Positions 24,610-35,773 are shown, counted from the stretch's first letter. The stretch is 64,000 nucleotides of DNA from Sphingomonas ginkgonis (GCF_003970925.1 NZ_RWJF01000001.1:428501-492500); one strand, 5' to 3'. Made by a program: numbers and translations. The notes: generated by a model not told the origin, from the letters alone.

Positions 24610-25304
24610 TGCGGCTGCGCTCGCTCCTGTTCGCCGTCCTCTTCTACGGCGGCACCGTCTATTATGTGCTGTCGAGCTTCCTCGTCGCGCTGGCAGGGAC
24701 GCCGGCGATGCGCCGCCACGTCCACCAGTGGACCCGCTACCACCATTGGCTGGTCACCCGCCTGCTGCGGATCCCGATCGAATGGGAAGGCGAGATCCCG
24801 CGCGGCTGCTGGCTGATCGCGGTCAAGCACCAGGCCGAGGCCGAGACGCTCGAGGTGGTCCGCCGCGGCGACACGCCGGTGATCGTCCTCAAGCGCGAAT
24901 TGAGCGACACGCCCGGGCTGGGCTGGGTGATGCGACGCTATGGCGTCATCCCCGTCGACCGCGAGGCGGGCGCCAAGGCGCTGCGCGAGATGCTGGCGGC
25001 GGGCAAGGCCGCGAAGGCGGTGAACCGCGCGGTGGTGATCTATCCCGAAGGTACCCGCACCCGGGTGGGCGACATGCCCCCGCTGCGGTCAGGGTTCGCG
25101 GGGCTGTACCGGGCGCTGGGCCTGCCGGTCGTCCCGATCGCGGTCGACAGTGGGCGGGCGATGGCGGGGCTGATGAAGCGTCCTGGCCGGATCCGCTTCG
25201 CGGTCGGCGAGACGATCCCGGCCGGGCTCAGGCGCGACGAGATCGAGGCGCGGGTCCACGCCGCGATCAACCGCTTCGAACTAGCCGCGGAGGACCGCGC
25301 CTAG
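24609..25304 (+). CDS. plsC: 1-acyl-sn-glycerol-3-phosphate acyltransferase (PlsC family)
   Basis: The protein acylates lysophosphatidic acid to phosphatidic acid in phospholipid synthesis. The 231-aa protein has an N-terminal hydrophobic segment. Block I is VKHQAEAETLE, with His and an acidic residue five positions on (Glu rather than the usual Asp). Later come IPVDREAG and VVIYPEGTRTR, the EGTR block. The ATG overlaps the ydcF-like stop. Its tail overlaps the convergent pheT gene by 24 nt. Confidence 0.88.
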   Translation: MRLRSLLFAVLFYGGTVYYVLSSFLVALAGTPAMRRHVHQWTRYHHWLVTRLLRIPIEWEGEIPRGCWLIAVKHQAEAETLEVVRRGDTPVIVLKRELSDTPGLGWVMRRYGVIPVDREAGAKALREMLAAGKAAKAVNRAVVIYPEGTRTRVGDMPPLRSGFAGLYRALGLPVVPIAVDSGRAMAGLMKRPGRIRFAVGETIPAGLRRDEIEARVHAAINRFELAAEDRA

Positions 25305-27638
25305 CTTCCCGGCGGCGGCGACGACCTTGTCGCTGACCGCCTTGATGTCGGCATCGGTCAGCGTCCGGTCCTGCGGCTGGAGAGTAACCTCGAGCGCGAG
25401 GCTGAGATCGCCGCCCTCGGGCTGGTAGCGGTCGAACAGCCGCACCCCGGTGATCAGCGCCTTGTCCGCCCCGCGCACCGCGCGGACCAGCGCGTCGGCG
25501 GCCAGCTCGGCAGGGACGGTGAAGGCAAAGTCGCGGGTGACCGCCTGCAGCGCCGGCGGGGCAAAGGCGGGGCGGGCCCGGCCCTGGCCGCGCGGCGCGG
25601 GAATGGCGTCGAGGTAGATCTCCGCCGCGACCGTACCGGCCGGGGCGTCGAGCGCCTTGGCGAGGCGGGGGTGCAGTTCGCCGAACACCGCGAGCAGCTG
25701 CCTGGGGCCGAGCCCGAGCCGTGCCGAGCGACCGGGGTGCCAGGCTTCGCCCGCGCCCGGGGCGAGCTGGAGATTGGCGACCGGCGCGCCCGCCGCCTCG
25801 AGCAGCGCCAGCACTTCGGCCTTGGCGTCGAAGGCGTCGACGCCCTGCGCCTTGCCGCTCCGCCAGCCGCGCGGCTCGCGCGATCCCGCGAGAAGGATGC
25901 CGACGGTCGGCCGCTCTCCCTCGGCGAGGTAGCGTCGGCCGAGCTCGAACAGGCGGATGCCCGGCTGGCCGCGATCGGCGTTGCGGCGGGCGGCGGCGAC
26001 GAGGCCGGGCAGCAGCGAGGGCCGCATCGCCTTCATCTCCTCGCTGATCGGGTTGGCGAGGACGTGCGCCGCGCCGCCGACCGCGTCGGCTTCCGCCGGC
26101 GCGATGAAGCTCCAGGTGACCGCCTCGTCGAGCCCGCGCGCGGCGGCGGCGCGGCGAACCCGCCGCTCGACCCGCTGCGACGCCGTGGCGACCGGGCGGG
26201 CGACCCCCGAGGCGCGCGGCAGCGGGGTCGACGGGATCCGGTCGAAGCCGTGGATCCGGGTCACTTCCTCGACCAGGTCGGCCGGGCCGTCGATGTCGCG
26301 ACGCCACGTGGGAACGCTCGCCTCGCCGCCGGAAACGGTGAAGCCGAGCCGCTCGAGGATCGCGACCTGCTCGGCCGGCGGCACCTCGACCCCGCCGAGC
26401 GAGGCGGTGCGCGCCGGGTCGAACGCGATGCGGCGCTCGCTGAGCGGCGGGGTGCCGACCCGCTCGACGCGGCTCGCCTCGCCGCCGCAATGCTCGAGGA
26501 TCAGCCCGGTGAGGATCGCCAGCCCGTCGTCGAGGAAGCCGGGGTCGACCCCGCGCTCGAACCGGCTGCGGGCGTCGCTGGTCAGCGCCAGCGCCTGGCC
26601 GGTGCGGGCGATCCGCTCGGGATCGAACCAGGCGACCTCGAGCAGCACCTCGGTCGTGCCGTCGGCGACACCGCTATGCTCGCCGCCCATGATCCCGCCG
26701 ATGTCGTGGACCTGGGCGTCGTCGGCGATCACCGTCATCGCCGGGGTGAGCGCATAATCCTTGCCGTTCAAGGCGGTGACGGTCTCGCCATCGCGGGCCC
26801 GGCGGGCGGTCACGGCGCCGCTCAGCTGCGCGACGTCATAGACATGGCTCGGCCGGCCGAGGTCGAGCATCACATAGTTGGTGAGGTCGACCAGCGCCGA
26901 AATCGGTCGCTGCCCCGCCGCGCTCAGACGCCGCCGGATCCACTCGGGCGCCTCGCCGTTGCGCAGTCCGCGGATCGTTCGGCCGAAGAAGGCCGGGCAG
27001 CCCTCCGGGTCCTCGATCCGGATCGGGACCGGGCAATCGAACCCGCCCTCGATCGCCGGCACCGCCAGCGGCTTCAGCGCCCCGACGTCGGCCGCGGCGA
27101 GATCGCGGGCGATGCCGCGAACGCCCATGCAGTCCTGGCGGTTGGGGGTGATGGCGACGTCGAACACCGGGTCGTCGAGCCCGGCATAGTCGGCGAAGCT
27201 GGTCCCAACCGGCGCCTCGGCGGGCAGCTCGATGATCCCGCTATGGTCGTCGCCCAGCTCCAGCTCGCGGTAGGAGCACATCATCCCGTTGCTCTCGACA
27301 CCGCGGATCGCCGCCTTCTTGAGCGTCATGTCGCTGCCCGGGACATAGGTGCCGGGGCCGCCGAACACGCCGACCAGCCCGGCGCGGGCGTTCGGGGCGC
27401 CGCACACCACCTGGAGCGGGTCGCCCGCGCCGGTGTCGACCGTCAGCACCTGCAGCTTGTCCGCCTGCGGATGGCGGTCGGCGGTGAGCACGCGCGCCAC
27501 GGTGAAGGGACGCAGCGCCTCGGCGGGGTTCTCGACGCCTTCGACCTCCAGCCCGATGGCGGTCAGCTTCGCCGCGATCTCCTCCGCGCCGGCGGCGGTG
27601 TCGAGATGGTCCTTGAGCCAGGACAGAGTGAACTTCAT
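25281..27638 (-). CDS. pheT: Phenylalanine-tRNA ligase beta subunit
   Basis: The 785-aa beta subunit begins [14 protein letters not shown]. It has the N-terminal tRNA-binding (OB) domain (about 40-150), a B3/B4 editing domain, B5 and the C-terminal FDX-ACB anticodon-binding domain ending [12 protein letters not shown]. It forms the alpha2-beta2 enzyme with PheS. Its ATG overlaps the pheS stop (ATGA), so the two are translationally coupled. Confidence 0.96.
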   Translation of the reverse strand: MKFTLSWLKDHLDTAAGAEEIAAKLTAIGLEVEGVENPAEALRPFTVARVLTADRHPQADKLQVLTVDTGAGDPLQVVCGAPNARAGLVGVFGGPGTYVPGSDMTLKKAAIRGVESNGMMCSYRELELGDDHSGIIELPAEAPVGTSFADYAGLDDPVFDVAITPNRQDCMGVRGIARDLAAADVGALKPLAVPAIEGGFDCPVPIRIEDPEGCPAFFGRTIRGLRNGEAPEWIRRRLSAAGQRPISALVDLTNYVMLDLGRPSHVYDVAQLSGAVTARRARDGETVTALNGKDYALTPAMTVIADDAQVHDIGGIMGGEHSGVADGTTEVLLEVAWFDPERIARTGQALALTSDARSRFERGVDPGFLDDGLAILTGLILEHCGGEASRVERVGTPPLSERRIAFDPARTASLGGVEVPPAEQVAILERLGFTVSGGEASVPTWRRDIDGPADLVEEVTRIHGFDRIPSTPLPRASGVARPVATASQRVERRVRRAAAARGLDEAVTWSFIAPAEADAVGGAAHVLANPISEEMKAMRPSLLPGLVAAARRNADRGQPGIRLFELGRRYLAEGERPTVGILLAGSREPRGWRSGKAQGVDAFDAKAEVLALLEAAGAPVANLQLAPGAGEAWHPGRSARLGLGPRQLLAVFGELHPRLAKALDAPAGTVAAEIYLDAIPAPRGQGRARPAFAPPALQAVTRDFAFTVPAELAADALVRAVRGADKALITGVRLFDRYQPEGGDLSLALEVTLQPQDRTLTDADIKAVSDKVVAAAGKLGAVLRG

Positions 27639-28696
27639 GCGCCCACTCCCGCCGAGAGGGTGGGGGTGGCGAGCGCGCCGAAGCCGTAGTGCTTGAGCCA
27701 GCGCAGGTCGCCATCGAAGAAGGCGCGGAGGTCGTCCATCCCGTATTTGAGCATCGCCAGCCGGTCGACGCCGGTGCCGAAGGCGAAGCCCTGCCACTCG
27801 TCCGGGTCCAACCCGGCGGCGGCGATTACCCGCGGGTGGACCATGCCGCTGCCCAGCACCTCCATCCAGCCTTCCGAGCCGCCGACGACGCGGCGGCCCT
27901 TCTCCATCGACCAGCCGACATCGACCTCGGCCGACGGCTCGGTGAAGGGGAAGTAGCTGGGACGGAGCCGGATGACGATGTCGTCGCGCTCGAAGAAGGC
28001 CTTGAGGAAGGTCTCCAGGGTCCACTTGAGGTGGCCCATGGTGATGTCGCGGTCGATCACCAGCCCCTCGATCTGGTGGAACATCGGGGTGTGGGTGGCG
28101 TCGCTGTCCGAGCGGTAGACGCGGCCCGGGGCGATCACCCGCAATGGCGCGCCGAGCGCCTGCATCGCGCGGATCTGCACCGGCGAGGTATGGGTGCGCA
28201 GGACCTTGGCTTCCTCAACGTCCTTCGGTTCGAGGTAGAAGGTGTCGTGCATCGCCCGCGCCGGGTGGCTCTCGGGCATGTTGAGCGCGGTAAAATTATG
28301 CCACTGGTCCTCGATCTCCGGCCCTTCCGCGACCGCGAAGCCCAGGTCGGCGAAGATCTCCGCCAGCTCGTCCATCACCTGGCTGACCGGGTGCACGCTG
28401 CCCAGCGGCCGTTCGGGCGCGGGGAGCGAGAGGTCGAGCCGCTCGGTCGCCAGCCGCTGCTCGAGCGCCGCATCCTCCAGCGCCGCCTTGCGCGCCGCGA
28501 TCCCGTTGGTGACCGCCTCGCGCAGCGCGTGGATCTTGGGCCCCTCGCTGGCGCGGGTCGCCGGGTCCATTCCGCCCAGGGTCTTGAGCAGCTGGGTGAC
28601 CTCGCCCGACTTGCCGAGCAGCGCGACCCGGACGCCTTCGAGTGACGTCAAGCTGTCGGCGGCGGCGATACGATCGAGAAGCGGGGCGCTGTCCAT
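27635..28696 (-). CDS. pheS: Phenylalanine-tRNA ligase alpha subunit
   Basis: The 353-aa class II catalytic subunit has the N-terminal coiled-coil (15-90) and motifs [20 protein letters not shown] and [14 protein letters not shown]. It ends with [22 protein letters not shown] 28696 (MDSAPLLD) fits family starts. Twelve more in-frame codons exist upstream. In many bacteria pheS follows rplT directly, but here they are 6.7 kb apart. Confidence 0.96.
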   Translation of the reverse strand: MDSAPLLDRIAAADSLTSLEGVRVALLGKSGEVTQLLKTLGGMDPATRASEGPKIHALREAVTNGIAARKAALEDAALEQRLATERLDLSLPAPERPLGSVHPVSQVMDELAEIFADLGFAVAEGPEIEDQWHNFTALNMPESHPARAMHDTFYLEPKDVEEAKVLRTHTSPVQIRAMQALGAPLRVIAPGRVYRSDSDATHTPMFHQIEGLVIDRDITMGHLKWTLETFLKAFFERDDIVIRLRPSYFPFTEPSAEVDVGWSMEKGRRVVGGSEGWMEVLGSGMVHPRVIAAAGLDPDEWQGFAFGTGVDRLAMLKYGMDDLRAFFDGDLRWLKHYGFGALATPTLSAGVGA

Positions 28697-28778
28697 GGCC
28701 GCGGCCTTAGAAAATGGCAGCGGGCAGGACAACCTCGCTACAGTGGGGGGCGAGACTCAGGACCACGGGAGGCAGAGG

Positions 28779-29690
28779 ATGAGCGACTGGCCACGGCTCG
28801 ACCCGGCAGAGGACGGCCCGACCTTCGCGCTGCTGCACCTCGCCAGCCAAATGGTCGGCAAGCTGCGGCTCGCCAACTCGACCTGGGAGAACCATGGCTG
28901 GAACATCACGCTACGCCCGACCGCCAGCGGCCTCGCGACCCTGCCCAGCGCAGCGCCCGACGGGCGGCAATGGAGCCTCGCGCTCGACCTCTGCCGTCAC
29001 GGCATCGCGTTGGAGGTGAGCGGCGGCGAGCGCGACCTGCTGCCCTTCGCCGGCACCACGGTCAGCCGGCTCCATGCCGATCTCGTCGCGCTGCTCGACC
29101 GGCACGGGCTGCCGAGCCGCTTCGACGGCCGCCCCAACGAGATCGCCGACGCCCCGCGCTTCGCCGACGATCAGGAGCCACGCGACTATCGTCCCGACAG
29201 CGCCGCCCGGCTGCACGCGGCGTTGCAGCGGATCGTCCCCATCTTCGAGACCTTCCGCGCCGGCTTCCAGGGCAAGGCCAGCCCGGTGCACTTCTTCTGG
29301 GGGAGCTTCGACCTGGCGGTGACCCGTTTCTCCGGGCGCCCGGCACCGGCGCACCCCGGCGGGATCCCCGGCCTGCCCGACCGGATCACCCGCGAGGCCT
29401 ACAGCCATGAAGTGTCGAGCGCGGGCTTCTGGCCCGGCGGGGTCACGCAAGCGCCGCCGCTCTTCTACAGCTACGCCTATCCCGAGCCCGACGGGTTCCG
29501 CCAGGCGCCGGTCGCGCCCGGACGGTTCGATGCGGCGATGGGCGAGTGGGTGCTCGACTATGCGGCGGTGCGCGCCGCGGCCGACCCCGCGGCGGTCCTC
29601 TCGGCCTTCCTTCGGTCGAGCTACGCCGCCGCCGCCGATCTCGCGCGCTGGGACCGCGCCGCGCTGGAGCGCGAACCGGTCGCGCCCTAG
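28779..29690 (+). CDS. DUF5996 family protein
   Basis: The 303-aa protein has a DUF5996-like pattern: WENHGWNITLRPTASGL, a VHFFWGSFDLAVTRFSGR block, and PPLFYSYAYPEPDGF. No catalytic role is known. A GGGAGG ribosome-binding site precedes the ATG. It is convergent with the regulator gene, overlapping its stop by four bases. It begins the block that separates pheS from rplT. Confidence 0.78.
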   Translation: MSDWPRLDPAEDGPTFALLHLASQMVGKLRLANSTWENHGWNITLRPTASGLATLPSAAPDGRQWSLALDLCRHGIALEVSGGERDLLPFAGTTVSRLHADLVALLDRHGLPSRFDGRPNEIADAPRFADDQEPRDYRPDSAARLHAALQRIVPIFETFRAGFQGKASPVHFFWGSFDLAVTRFSGRPAPAHPGGIPGLPDRITREAYSHEVSSAGFWPGGVTQAPPLFYSYAYPEPDGFRQAPVAPGRFDAAMGEWVLDYAAVRAAADPAAVLSAFLRSSYAAAADLARWDRAALEREPVAP

Positions 29691-31096
29691 GCGGGGACGA
29701 ACGGGTAGGGGCTGATCGTCTTGCGGTTGCCGGTCACCGCCAGCTTGCGGCCGGCCGGCGGGGCGGCGCGGTAGCCGCAGTCGATCCGTGGGCAAATGGT
29801 GCAGGCCGGGCCGACCGCCACCACCGGCGCGCGGTCGAGGTCGATCCCCTCCGCGCAGTGCAGCTTATGCGCATAGCTGATGTCGCAGCCGAGCCCGATC
29901 GCCAGCAGCCCACCGCTCAGGTCCGACTTGATCGGCCGCTCGATCGTCCGCGCGACAGTGAAGTAGCGGTGGCCGTCGGGGGTCTCGATCAGCTGGGTGA
30001 CCACTTGGCCGGCGGCCTGGAAGGCGGCGTGGAGGTTCCACTTGGGGCAGGTGCCGCCGAAGCGCGAGAAGGGGAATTTCTCGCCTGCGTAGCGCTTGGA
30101 GATGTTCCCCGCCGGGTCGACCCGCAGCATGAAGAAGGGGACGCCGCGGGCATTGGGGCGGTTGAGCGTGGTCAGCCGGTGCGCCACCTGCTCGACGTTG
30201 GCGCCATATTCGCCGCACAGCCGGTCGATCGAATAGTGCATCTCCTCCGCGCTTCGGAGGAACTTGCCGTAGGGCATCATGATCGCCCCCGCGGCATAGT
30301 TGGCGAGATGCATGTGGAGGAGCTCGGCGATCCCCTCGTCGGGCGGGGAGGCGTCGCCGACCATCCGGTCGAACAGCCCGGCAAACTCGGTCACCGCCAG
30401 CTGGTAGGCGAGCGCGAAGGTGCGGTTCTCCTGCCGGAGCTGGGAGGAGATGAGGAACATCCGCCGGTCGGGATCATAGGCCTGGCTGAGATTGCCGAGC
30501 AGCGACTGGGAGACGACCCGGGCGGTGATGCCCCACGCGTCCTTGAGCCGTCGCCGCATCGGTTCGGCAACCGACAGCGGGTCGGTCAGCGCGCCGCCGA
30601 TCGTTTCCGCCGCTTCCTCGATCTCGGGATAATGGTTGCGGTGCGCCTGGATGTAGTCGCGCACCCAGTTCTCCGGGGTCACCAGCGAGCGCGCGTCGTC
30701 GGCCTCGGCCAGCGCCGGCATCCGCTCCGCCTCCTTGAGCGCGGCATAGATGCGGGCGATCCCTTCCGCGACCGTCGGCGCGTTGTGGGCGAGCTCGACC
30801 AGCTCGTAGCGCGGGACGCTGAGGTCGCTGAGCAGCGGATCGGCGAAGATCTCGGTCAGCTCGTCCGGGCCGGTGCGGGCGCCGCTTCCCGAGGCGAAGC
30901 TCAGCACGTCCACCTGGTAGGTATCGGCAAGCTTGAGCAGCAGCGCGGCGGTGACCGGCCGCTGGTTGCGCTCGAGATGGTTGAGGTAGCTGGGGCTGAT
31001 CGCGAGCGTAGACGCCATGTCGGTCTGCGACAGGCCGCGCTCCTTGCGGAGCCGGCGCAGCCGGTGGCCGAGGAAGAGCTTTGCTGCGGTCGCCAT
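29687..31096 (-). CDS. ScfR/RamB-type XRE transcriptional regulator (DUF2083)
   Basis: The 469-aa protein has an N-terminal XRE helix-turn-helix (RLRRLRKERGLSQTDMASTLAISPSYLNHLERNQRP, about 11-45). The large C-terminal short-chain fatty acyl regulator domain ends in clustered Cys (GTCPKW, CDISYAHKLHC, CTICPRIDCGY). Relatives such as RamB regulate acetate and propionate genes, including isocitrate lyase and malate synthase. It is divergent from DUF4170-aceA-glcB, so it probably controls them. Start ATG 31096 (GTG 31099 in frame). Confidence 0.86.
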   Translation of the reverse strand: MATAAKLFLGHRLRRLRKERGLSQTDMASTLAISPSYLNHLERNQRPVTAALLLKLADTYQVDVLSFASGSGARTGPDELTEIFADPLLSDLSVPRYELVELAHNAPTVAEGIARIYAALKEAERMPALAEADDARSLVTPENWVRDYIQAHRNHYPEIEEAAETIGGALTDPLSVAEPMRRRLKDAWGITARVVSQSLLGNLSQAYDPDRRMFLISSQLRQENRTFALAYQLAVTEFAGLFDRMVGDASPPDEGIAELLHMHLANYAAGAIMMPYGKFLRSAEEMHYSIDRLCGEYGANVEQVAHRLTTLNRPNARGVPFFMLRVDPAGNISKRYAGEKFPFSRFGGTCPKWNLHAAFQAAGQVVTQLIETPDGHRYFTVARTIERPIKSDLSGGLLAIGLGCDISYAHKLHCAEGIDLDRAPVVAVGPACTICPRIDCGYRAAPPAGRKLAVTGNRKTISPYPFVPA

Positions 31097-31105
31097 CACG
31101 GTTTG

Positions 31106-31146
31106 TTGTCAAGCCGAGCACAGAATCACAAGTCAATCTGTGACAA
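31106..31146. promoter_or_regulatory. Nested inverted repeat in the regulator/aceA divergent region (possible operator)
   Basis: TTGTC (31106-31110) pairs with GACAA (31142-31146), and inside it CACAGA (31119-31124) pairs with TCTGTG (31137-31142). The repeats start 10 nt upstream of the regulator's start. This would be a natural site for autoregulation and control of the divergent glyoxylate genes. No other element was recognised in the 195-nt region. Confidence 0.45.
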
Positions 31147-31291
31147 GCGGACCGTTTTTGCCGCTGCCATCCGGCCCCGCGAGTGTTGGAAGGCTCCGTA
31201 ACAACCGCCGATTCGTCGGTGTGTGGACGCGTTGGCAAGTCTTCACTCGCCACCATCCCACCCCCGGTCGGCCCCCGTGTGGAGACGGACC

Positions 31292-31495
31292 ATGACACAG
31301 CGCTACTGGGTGATCGGCGGCGAATATAGCGATTGCGCCTTCAGCCGGATCCAGCCGGGGACCGAGCGGGTCTGCGGCCCCTTCCAGGACGAGCTCAAGG
31401 CGCGGATGGAATGGCAGCGCCTGACCTTCCGCGACAATTGCGCCGCGACCGAACGCTACACCATCGCGATCGAGCCCCGCATCGGCGGTCGCTAA
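31292..31495 (+). CDS. DUF4170 small protein
   Basis: The 67-aa protein (MTQRYWVIGGEYSDCAFSRI...) has the YWV-x-GGEY and GTERVCGPF features I associate with DUF4170. No function is known. GGAGAC precedes the ATG. It is the first gene of the rightward set leading into aceA after 52 nt, so it is likely in the same transcript. Confidence 0.75.
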   Translation: MTQRYWVIGGEYSDCAFSRIQPGTERVCGPFQDELKARMEWQRLTFRDNCAATERYTIAIEPRIGGR

Positions 31496-31547
31496 CCGCG
31501 CCGCGGCGCTCAGCCGCTTGCACCACAACATAAAGAAGGAAACGCGC

Positions 31548-33143
31548 TTGTCTTACCAGTCGCAGACCACCACCGCCGCGCAGCTGATCGCCGGCAACGG
31601 CACCCCCTGGTCGGGGATCGACGCGGAAGCCGTGGCCCGGATGCGGCTGCAGAATCGCTTCGCCTGCGGGCTCGACATCGCCCGCCACACGGCCGAGATC
31701 ATGCGCCGCGACATGGCGGCCTATGACGCCGACCCGGCGGCCTACACCCAGTCGCTCGGCTGCTGGCACGGCTTCATTGCCCAGCAGAAGATGATCAGCA
31801 TCAAGAAGCATTTCGGCACGACCAAGGGGCGCTACCTCTACCTGTCGGGCTGGATGATCGCGGCGCTCCGTTCCGAGTTCGGGCCGCTGCCCGACCAGTC
31901 GATGCACGAGAAGACCAGCGTCCCGGCGCTGATCGAGGAGATCTACACCTTCCTCCGCCAGGCCGACGCGCGCGAACTGGGCGGCCTGTTCCGCGAGCTC
32001 GACAAGGCGCGCGAGGCGGGGAACGCGATCGAGGAGCAGCGGCTGCTGAACGCGATCGACAACCACGAGACCCACATCGTCCCGATCATCGCCGACATCG
32101 ATGCCGGCTTCGGCAATGCCGAGGCGACCTACCTGCTCGCCAAGAAGATGATCGAGGCGGGCGCCTGCGCGATCCAGATCGAGAATCAGGTCTCGGACGA
32201 GAAGCAGTGCGGCCACCAGGACGGCAAGGTGACCGTCCCGCACGAGGACTTTCTCGCGAAGATTCGGGCGGTGCGCTACGCCTTCCTCGAGCTGGGGATC
32301 GACGACGGGATCATCGTCGCGCGCACCGATTCGCTCGGCGCCGGACTCACCAAGCAGATCGCCTTCAGCCGCGAGCCGGGCGACCTTGGCGACCAGTACA
32401 ACGCCTTCCTCGACTGCGAGGAGGTCGGCGACATCGCGCAGGCGAACGGCGACGTCATCATCAACCGCGGCGGCAAGCTGCTGCGGCCCAAGCGGCTGCC
32501 GTCCAACCTCTACCAGTTCCGCCCGGGCACGGGTGCGGACCGCTGCGTGCTCGACTGCATCACCTCGCTTCAGAACGGCGCGGACCTGCTGTGGATCGAG
32601 ACCGAGAAGCCGCACATCGAGCAGATCGCGGCGATGGTCGACCGCATCCGCGAGGTGATTCCCAACGCCAAGCTCGCCTACAACAACTCGCCCTCGTTCA
32701 ACTGGACGCTGAACTTCCGCCAACAGGTGTTCGACGCGTGGGAGAAGGAGGATCGCGACCTGTCGGCCTACGACCGGGCGAGGCTGATGAGCGCGGACTA
32801 CGACGGGACCGAGCTCGGCGCCGAGGCGGACGAGCGGATCCGGACCTTCCAGCGCGACGCCGCGGCGCGGGCCGGCATCTTCCATCACCTCATCACCCTG
32901 CCGACCTATCACACGGCGGCGCTGTCGACCGACAATTTGGCGCGCGAGTATTTCGGCGACGCCGGGATGCTCGGCTATGTCCAGAACGTCCAGCGCGAGG
33001 AGATCCGCCAGGGGATCGCCTGCGTGAAGCACCAGAACATGTCCGGCTCGGACATCGGCGACGATCACAAGGAATATTTCGCCGGCGAGGCTGCGCTCAA
33101 GGCGGGCGGCGTCCACAACACGATGAACCAGTTCGCCGCCTGA
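31548..33143 (+). CDS. aceA: Isocitrate lyase
   Basis: The enzyme cleaves isocitrate to succinate and glyoxylate, the first glyoxylate-shunt step. The 531-aa protein has the catalytic loop KQCGH with Cys at about 221 (the KKCGH motif of other ICLs), and [17 protein letters not shown] and CAIQIENQ metal-site regions. I chose the TTG at 31548 because AAGAAGGAA lies about 8 nt upstream. An in-frame TTG at 31518 has no such support. It is of the long ICL type (about 530 aa), as in Pseudomonas. Confidence 0.93.
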   Translation: MSYQSQTTTAAQLIAGNGTPWSGIDAEAVARMRLQNRFACGLDIARHTAEIMRRDMAAYDADPAAYTQSLGCWHGFIAQQKMISIKKHFGTTKGRYLYLSGWMIAALRSEFGPLPDQSMHEKTSVPALIEEIYTFLRQADARELGGLFRELDKAREAGNAIEEQRLLNAIDNHETHIVPIIADIDAGFGNAEATYLLAKKMIEAGACAIQIENQVSDEKQCGHQDGKVTVPHEDFLAKIRAVRYAFLELGIDDGIIVARTDSLGAGLTKQIAFSREPGDLGDQYNAFLDCEEVGDIAQANGDVIINRGGKLLRPKRLPSNLYQFRPGTGADRCVLDCITSLQNGADLLWIETEKPHIEQIAAMVDRIREVIPNAKLAYNNSPSFNWTLNFRQQVFDAWEKEDRDLSAYDRARLMSADYDGTELGAEADERIRTFQRDAAARAGIFHHLITLPTYHTAALSTDNLAREYFGDAGMLGYVQNVQREEIRQGIACVKHQNMSGSDIGDDHKEYFAGEAALKAGGVHNTMNQFAA

Positions 33144-33225
33144 CATCGTTCTGGTTGATAAGAAGGTGGCCCGGGCAGCACCCGGGTCACCTCGCCTCGT
33201 TCGCGCCGGGAAGGATCCCCCATTC

Positions 33226-35301
33226 ATGAATGCACCGACCCAGCAGGACGGGATCGTCGTCGACCCGGCACTCGCCCAGTTCATCGAGGCCGAGGTCCTC
33301 CCCGGCACCGGTCTCGACCCCGACCGCTTCTGGCGCGGCGCCGACGAGATCTTCGCCCGCTTCGCCCCGCGCAACCGGGACCTGCTCGCCCGCCGCGACG
33401 AGCTTCAGGCGCGGATCGACGCCTGGCACGAGGAGCGCCGCGGCCGGCCGCTCGACCCGGCGGACTACCAGCGCTTCCTCCGCGAAATCGGCTACCTGGT
33501 AGAGGAGCCGGGGCCTTTCACGATCGGCTCGATGAACATCGACGCGGAGATCGCCACCACGGCCGGCCCGCAGCTGGTGGTGCCGATCCTCAACGCGCGC
33601 TTCCTCCTCAACGCGGCGAACGCGCGCTGGGGCAGCCTCTACGACGCGCTCTACGGGACCGACGCGCTCGGCAGCCTGCCCCCGGAGGGTGGCTATGACC
33701 GTGCGCGCGGGGCCGAGGTGGTCGCCTTCGCCCGCCGCTTCCTCGACGAGACGGTTCCCGGCTGGGAAGCCGCGCTGACCGGCGGCGACTGCCCGTATCG
33801 CTTCGCCACCCGCGAGGGCGGGCTGCTGTTCGAGCATCACGGCCTCCACATCGAGCTGGTGATCGATCGCGACCACCCGATCGGCCGCGACGACCCGCTC
33901 GGGATCGCCGACGTGGTGCTGGAGAGCGCGCTCACCACCATCTGCGACCTTGAGGACTCGGTCGCCGCGGTCGACGCCGAGGACAAGGTCTCGGCCTACC
34001 GCAACTGGCTTGGGCTGATGCGCGGCGACCTGACCGCCAGCTTTGCCAAGGGCGGCCGGACCGTCCACCGCGCGCTAGAGGACGACCGCGAGTGGAGCTG
34101 GAGCACGGGCGAGCGGTTCACCTTACCGGGCCGGAGCCTGCTGCTGGTCCGCAACGTCGGCCACCTGATGACCACGCCCGCCGTTCGCCTCGCCGACGGC
34201 TCGGAAGCGCCCGAGGGCATCCTCGACGCGATCGTCACCAGCCTGATCGCGCTCCACGACCTGCGCGGGACAAACCGCCGCAACAGCCGGACGGGGTCGA
34301 TCTACATCGTCAAGCCGAAGATGCACGGGCCGGAGGAAGCCGCCTTCACCAACGACCTGTTCGACGCGGTCGAGGACCTGCTCGGTCTCGAGCGCCACAC
34401 GATCAAGGTCGGGGTGATGGACGAGGAGCGGCGCACCTCGGCCAATCTCGCCGCGACGATCCGCGCGGTGCAGGGCCGGATCATGTTCATCAACACCGGC
34501 TTCCTCGATCGCACCGGAGACGAGCTGCACACCTCGATGCGGGCCGGGCCGATGATCCGGAAGGGCGCGATGAAGGAGAGCGGGTGGATCAAGGCCTATG
34601 AGGCGCGCAACGTCCAGATCGGGCTCGCCTGCGGGCTTTCCGGCAAGGCGCAGATCGGCAAGGGGATGTGGGCCGCGCCCGACCGGATGGCCGACATGCT
34701 AGAGCAGAAGATCGGCCATCCGCGCGCCGGCGCCAACACCGCCTGGGTGCCGAGCCCGACCGCCGCGACGCTTCACGCGCTCCATTATCACCGCGTCGAC
34801 GTGTTCGCCCGGCAGGAGGAGCTCAAGGCCGAGCCGACGCCCGGGCTCGACGCGCTGCTGACGATCCCGCTGGCGAACGGCGCCAACTGGTCGCCCGAGG
34901 AGATCCGCGAGGAGCTCGACAATAATGCGCAGGGAATCCTCGGCTATGTCGTCCGCTGGATCGACCAGGGCGTCGGCTGCTCCAAGGTGCCCGACATCCA
35001 CGACGTCGGGCTGATGGAGGACCGCGCGACGCTGCGCATCAGCTCGCAGCACCTCGCCAACTGGCTGCTCCATGGGGTGTGCACGGCCGAGGAGGTCGAC
35101 GCCGCGCTGCTGCGGATGGCCGCCAAGGTCGACGCGCAGAACGCCGGCGACCCGCTCTACCGACCGATGGCGCCGGACCCGCAGGCCAGCATCGCCTTCC
35201 AGGCGGCCCGCGCGCTGGTGTTCGAGGGGCTGGAGCAGCCCAACGGCTACACCGAGCCGCTGCTGCACCGCTTCCGGCAGGAGGCGAAGGCGGCGGGCTG
35301 A
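33226..35301 (+). CDS. glcB: Malate synthase G
   Basis: Malate synthase G condenses glyoxylate with acetyl-CoA to give malate. The 691-aa length is that of the G isoform. Features are [65 protein letters not shown] and [13 protein letters not shown]. The ATG at 33226 follows GGGAAGGA. It is 82 nt after aceA on the same strand, so both shunt enzymes are probably co-expressed. Confidence 0.95.
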   Translation: MNAPTQQDGIVVDPALAQFIEAEVLPGTGLDPDRFWRGADEIFARFAPRNRDLLARRDELQARIDAWHEERRGRPLDPADYQRFLREIGYLVEEPGPFTIGSMNIDAEIATTAGPQLVVPILNARFLLNAANARWGSLYDALYGTDALGSLPPEGGYDRARGAEVVAFARRFLDETVPGWEAALTGGDCPYRFATREGGLLFEHHGLHIELVIDRDHPIGRDDPLGIADVVLESALTTICDLEDSVAAVDAEDKVSAYRNWLGLMRGDLTASFAKGGRTVHRALEDDREWSWSTGERFTLPGRSLLLVRNVGHLMTTPAVRLADGSEAPEGILDAIVTSLIALHDLRGTNRRNSRTGSIYIVKPKMHGPEEAAFTNDLFDAVEDLLGLERHTIKVGVMDEERRTSANLAATIRAVQGRIMFINTGFLDRTGDELHTSMRAGPMIRKGAMKESGWIKAYEARNVQIGLACGLSGKAQIGKGMWAAPDRMADMLEQKIGHPRAGANTAWVPSPTAATLHALHYHRVDVFARQEELKAEPTPGLDALLTIPLANGANWSPEEIREELDNNAQGILGYVVRWIDQGVGCSKVPDIHDVGLMEDRATLRISSQHLANWLLHGVCTAEEVDAALLRMAAKVDAQNAGDPLYRPMAPDPQASIAFQAARALVFEGLEQPNGYTEPLLHRFRQEAKAAG

Positions 35302-35331
35302 TCCGCCCTTCCGCGGGTCGATAGCATCAAG

Positions 35332-35364
35332 AAAAAGGGCGCCGAGGTTTCCCCCGGCGCCCTT
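35332..35364 (-). terminator. Intrinsic terminator of rpmI-rplT
   Basis: AAGGGCGCCG (35335-35344) and CGGCGCCCTT (35355-35364) form a perfect 10-bp stem. On the minus strand it is followed by a T-run (TTTTTC), as expected for the end of the rplT transcript. On the plus strand there is no such run after the stem. Confidence 0.88.
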
Positions 35365-35389
35365 CCTGATCTCGCCTGGAGCGGACCGC

Positions 35390-35773
35390 TTACTCGGCGG
35401 CCAGCGCCTCGCCCTGCGGCGGCAGCTTGCCGCGGACGGACGCGAGCAGCGCGCTGAACGCGGCGCCCTCGTGCATCGCCATGTCGGCCAGGACCTTGCG
35501 GTCGAGGTCGACGCCCGACAGCTTCAGCGCGTGCATGAACTGACCGTAGGTCAGCCCCTCGGCGCGGACGGCGGCGTTGATGCGCTGGATCCAGAGGGCG
35601 CGGAAGCTCCGCTTCTTCACCTTGCGGTCGCGATAGGCGTACTGCCCGGCCTTCTCAACGGCCTGGCGGGCGACCCGGATCGTGTTCTTGCGACGGCCGC
35701 GATAGCCCTTCGCCTGCTCCAGGATCCGCTTGTGCTTGGCGCGCGTGGTAACGCCGCGCTTGATGCGTGCCAT
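35390..35773 (-). CDS. rplT: 50S ribosomal protein L20
   Basis: L20 is an early-assembly 50S protein. The 127-aa sequence begins [19 protein letters not shown], has [21 protein letters not shown] and [13 protein letters not shown], and ends with a short acidic extension (GEALAAE) beyond the common length of about 118. It follows rpmI after 13 nt. Confidence 0.97.
   Translation of the reverse strand: MARIKRGVTTRAKHKRILEQAKGYRGRRKNTIRVARQAVEKAGQYAYRDRKVKKRSFRALWIQRINAAVRAEGLTYGQFMHALKLSGVDLDRKVLADMAMHEGAAFSALLASVRGKLPPQGEALAAE

Noticed and set aside
26290..26310. CACGTG in pheT and at 2095-2100 as extra parS copies
   Set aside because: Neither has the flanking GTT/AAC bases of parS; they are simple CACGTG hexamers in coding or leader sequence.
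25671..27689. A 672-codon open frame antisense to pheT
   Set aside because: pheT is unmistakable on the minus strand. The antisense frame has no domain and an atypical composition.
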